Below the pieces are notes generated by a model, which worked only from the letters and a program-made list of their open reading frames with translations, did not search any database and was not told the DNA's origin. Positions 5,599 to 6,861 of a stretch of 6,861 nucleotides of DNA are shown piece after piece. The position numbers were made by a program, and so were the translations under genes. Origin of the DNA: Pseudomonadota bacterium (lineage in GTDB: Bacteria; Pseudomonadota; Alphaproteobacteria; Rhizobiales; Rhizobiaceae); the NCBI GenBank assembly GCA_023435335.1, contig JAEYRU010000256.1, positions 1-6,861 of the forward strand. The letters run 5' to 3'. The stretch's first letter is position 1. Each line of letters starts with the position of its first letter.

Positions 5599-6573
5599 AT
5601 GAACCGCAAGGATCTGGGGCTTCTGGTCCTCATCCTCGTCATCGGCACCGTGGTCGCGGCGATAAACCCGCGCTTCCTGTCGCCGATCAACCTGTCGAAC
5701 ACGGCCAACCTGGTGGGGCTGTTCGGCATCTTCGCGCTCGGCCAGGCCTTCGTCATCATATCGGGCGGGATCGAGTTGTCCGTAGGCTCGATCATCGCGC
5801 TGCTCGGCGTCATCTTCGTCGATATCGTCTCAGGCGGCGCCGTGCCCTGGCCGGCGGCGATGCTGCTGGTGGTGGCGCTGGGCTGCGCGATGGGCTTCGT
5901 GCACGGCTTCCTGGTGACCCGCATGGGGCTGCAGCCCTTCGTCGTCACGCTCTGCGGACTGCTCATCTATCGCGGCATCGCCCGCTACTATACCGACGAC
6001 GCCACCGCCGGCTTCCCGTTCGGCGCCAGCTTTCCCTGGCTGGAATGGCTGGTGGCGGGGCGATTCTACGGCGTGCCGCACAGCCTGATCACCTTCCTGC
6101 TGCTGGCTGGCATCATGGCGGTGGTCCTGCACCGTTCCGTCTTCGGCCGGCACCTTTTCGCCGTCGGCAAGAACGAGGAGGCGGCGCGCTACAGCGGCAT
6201 AAACGCCAAGCGCATAACGATCGCGGCCTATGTCATCTGCTGCGGGCTGACCGCCATCGCGGCGATCTTCATCGCCATGTACACGCGCTCGATCTCGCCG
6301 TCCTCGCACGGCAATTTCTATGAACTCTACGCCATCGCCGCGGCCGTGCTCGGAGGATGCTCGCTGCGCGGCGGCGAGGGCTCGATCATCGGCGTCGTGC
6401 TGGGCGTCATTCTGCTGCAGGTGCTGCAGAACCTGGTCAACCTGCTCGGAATACCGAGTTCGCTCAATTTCGCGGTGATGGGTTCCGTGATCCTCATCGG
6501 CGTGCTCGCTGACCAGCAGCTTTCACTACGCCAGCAGCAGCGCAGCACCCGCTCGCGGGCAGCAGCCTCATAG
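5599..6573 (+). CDS. Sugar ABC transporter permease (RbsC/BPD_transp_2 family)
   Basis: A 324-residue inner-membrane channel subunit, probably working as a homodimer because no second permease gene is present in this operon. About nine or ten hydrophobic segments are visible, near residues 7-22, 38-54, 60-76, 85-105, 111-125, 160-177, 209-226, 241-252, 260-282 and 288-304. Family landmarks are VIISGGIELSVGS (52-64), LQPFVVTLCGLLIYRGIAR (111-129), the cytoplasmic coupling loop VGKNEEAARYSGI (189-201) that contacts the ATPase, and AAAVLGGCSLRGGEGS (247-262). The C-terminal tail is polar and Arg-rich. The start lies 14 bases behind the ATPase stop, after a G-rich GGGGG at 5587-5591, so the two are almost certainly co-transcribed. 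Sugar specificity cannot be read from the sequence. Confidence 0.95.
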   Translation: MNRKDLGLLVLILVIGTVVAAINPRFLSPINLSNTANLVGLFGIFALGQAFVIISGGIELSVGSIIALLGVIFVDIVSGGAVPWPAAMLLVVALGCAMGFVHGFLVTRMGLQPFVVTLCGLLIYRGIARYYTDDATAGFPFGASFPWLEWLVAGRFYGVPHSLITFLLLAGIMAVVLHRSVFGRHLFAVGKNEEAARYSGINAKRITIAAYVICCGLTAIAAIFIAMYTRSISPSSHGNFYELYAIAAAVLGGCSLRGGEGSIIGVVLGVILLQVLQNLVNLLGIPSSLNFAVMGSVILIGVLADQQLSLRQQQRSTRSRAAAS

Positions 6574-6600
6574 AGGCGGCCCGCATTCAGGCGCGCCTCT
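6572..6600. terminator. Shared hairpin between the convergent permease and small membrane-protein genes
   Basis: AGAGGCG (6572-6578) pairs with CGCCTCT (6594-6600). Inside it, GCC (6579-6581) can pair with GGC (6590-6592) after a one-base bulge, closing an 8-base loop. The structure overlaps the last bases of both convergent genes, including the stop codon of the minus-strand gene, so it could end transcription from either side. No clear T-run follows on either strand, which weakens the call as a classical intrinsic terminator. Confidence 0.45.
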
Positions 6601-6814
6601 GTCGGGCCAGCACGATCCGTGCGAGCTGGATCAGGTTCAGGCCGACGAAGAATACGTTCCAAGCGACCACGTTCAGCAATGGCTCGGGCCGGCTGTAGAA
6701 ATAGACGGCCAAGCATGTGGCAGCCGTCACGGTGAGAATGCGCAGGCGCAGCATGTCCATCGTGAAATAGGCAATCACGTAGAGGATGTTCGCCGCGTTG
6801 ACGAGAAGGTCCAT
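6587..6814 (-). CDS. Small three-helix inner-membrane protein, possibly related to the membrane part of Popeye-type proteins
   Basis: A 75-residue hydrophobic protein of unknown function. Three membrane segments are visible at about residues 3-19, 24-42 and 47-69, followed by a basic tail (RQRRA). The DMLRLRILTV stretch between helices 1 and 2, a YFYSRPEPL turn, and a NVVAWNVFFVGLNLIQLARI third helix recall the N-terminal membrane region of Popeye-domain-like and related small bacterial proteins. This resemblance is from memory and is uncertain. The start is ATG 6814; an in-frame GTG at 6823 would add three residues, and neither has a strong ribosome binding site. It is convergent with the importer operon and separated from it by 13 bases, so it is probably not part of it. 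Confidence 0.65.
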   Translation of the reverse strand: MDLLVNAANILYVIAYFTMDMLRLRILTVTAATCLAVYFYSRPEPLLNVVAWNVFFVGLNLIQLARIVLARQRRA

Positions 6815-6838
6815 GGTGATCACTCGCTGTGAAGCGCT

Positions 6839-6852
6839 GGGGCGGGCGCCCC
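6839..6852. repeat. GC-only inverted repeat at the right edge
   Basis: GGGGCG (6839-6844) and CGCCCC (6847-6852) form an inverted repeat with a two-base centre, next to a run of seven C (6849-6855). It lies upstream of the small membrane-protein gene. It may be part of a terminator of a gene beyond the window, or simply compositional. Little can be said because the window ends here. Confidence 0.25.
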
Positions 6853-6861
6853 CCCACCCAC

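Noticed and set aside
6849..6855. Run of seven C as a possible frameshift or phase-variable tract
   Set aside because: It lies outside any identified gene at the window edge, and seven bases of C are unremarkable at this GC content.

Overview
The window is GC-rich DNA (about 65% by eye) with alphaproteobacterial character: GGGAGG-type ribosome binding sites, strong G/C preference at third codon positions, and sugar ABC-importer proteins of the kind abundant in Rhizobiales/Hyphomicrobiales. The genus cannot be named from the sequence. Nothing suggests a phage, insertion sequence, CRISPR array, tRNA or rRNA.

Layout. At the left edge, on the minus strand, is a nearly complete single-domain sugar ABC ATPase of the FrcA type (1-709), cut by the window end. 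An approximately 150-base divergent intergenic region follows. It holds a perfect 11-base inverted repeat (TTGTC-A-GACAA, 788-798) that fits the operator pattern of FCD-subfamily GntR repressors, with plausible promoter elements in both directions. On the plus strand a tightly packed gene set follows: an SDR-type NAD(P)-dependent sugar epimerase/dehydrogenase (857-1837), a first periplasmic sugar-binding protein (1906-2898), a second, divergent periplasmic sugar-binding protein (3027-3977), a two-domain RbsA/MglA-type ATPase (4079-5584) and an RbsC-type permease (5599-6573). A convergent small three-helix membrane protein (6587-6814, minus strand) ends the window and shares a hairpin with the permease 3' end.

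Working together. The second binding protein, ATPase and permease form a complete class-2 carbohydrate importer of the ribose/xylose/galactose type. The first binding protein probably delivers a different or related ligand to the same permease, or to the system begun by the divergent ATPase. The epimerase/dehydrogenase, first in the operon, probably acts on the imported sugar or a derivative. The substrate cannot be read from the sequence.

The most notable non-coding structure is a set of three perfect 9-base-pair stems, one in each of the three gaps behind the epimerase, binding protein 1 and binding protein 2. They look like intercistronic RNA elements that set transcript abundance. No wholly new system was identified. 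The points worth checking are the divergent operator, the hairpin series, the double binding-protein/double ATPase arrangement, the Asp in place of the catalytic Ser in the epimerase, the six-cysteine binding protein, and the ATPase start that lacks a ribosome binding site.
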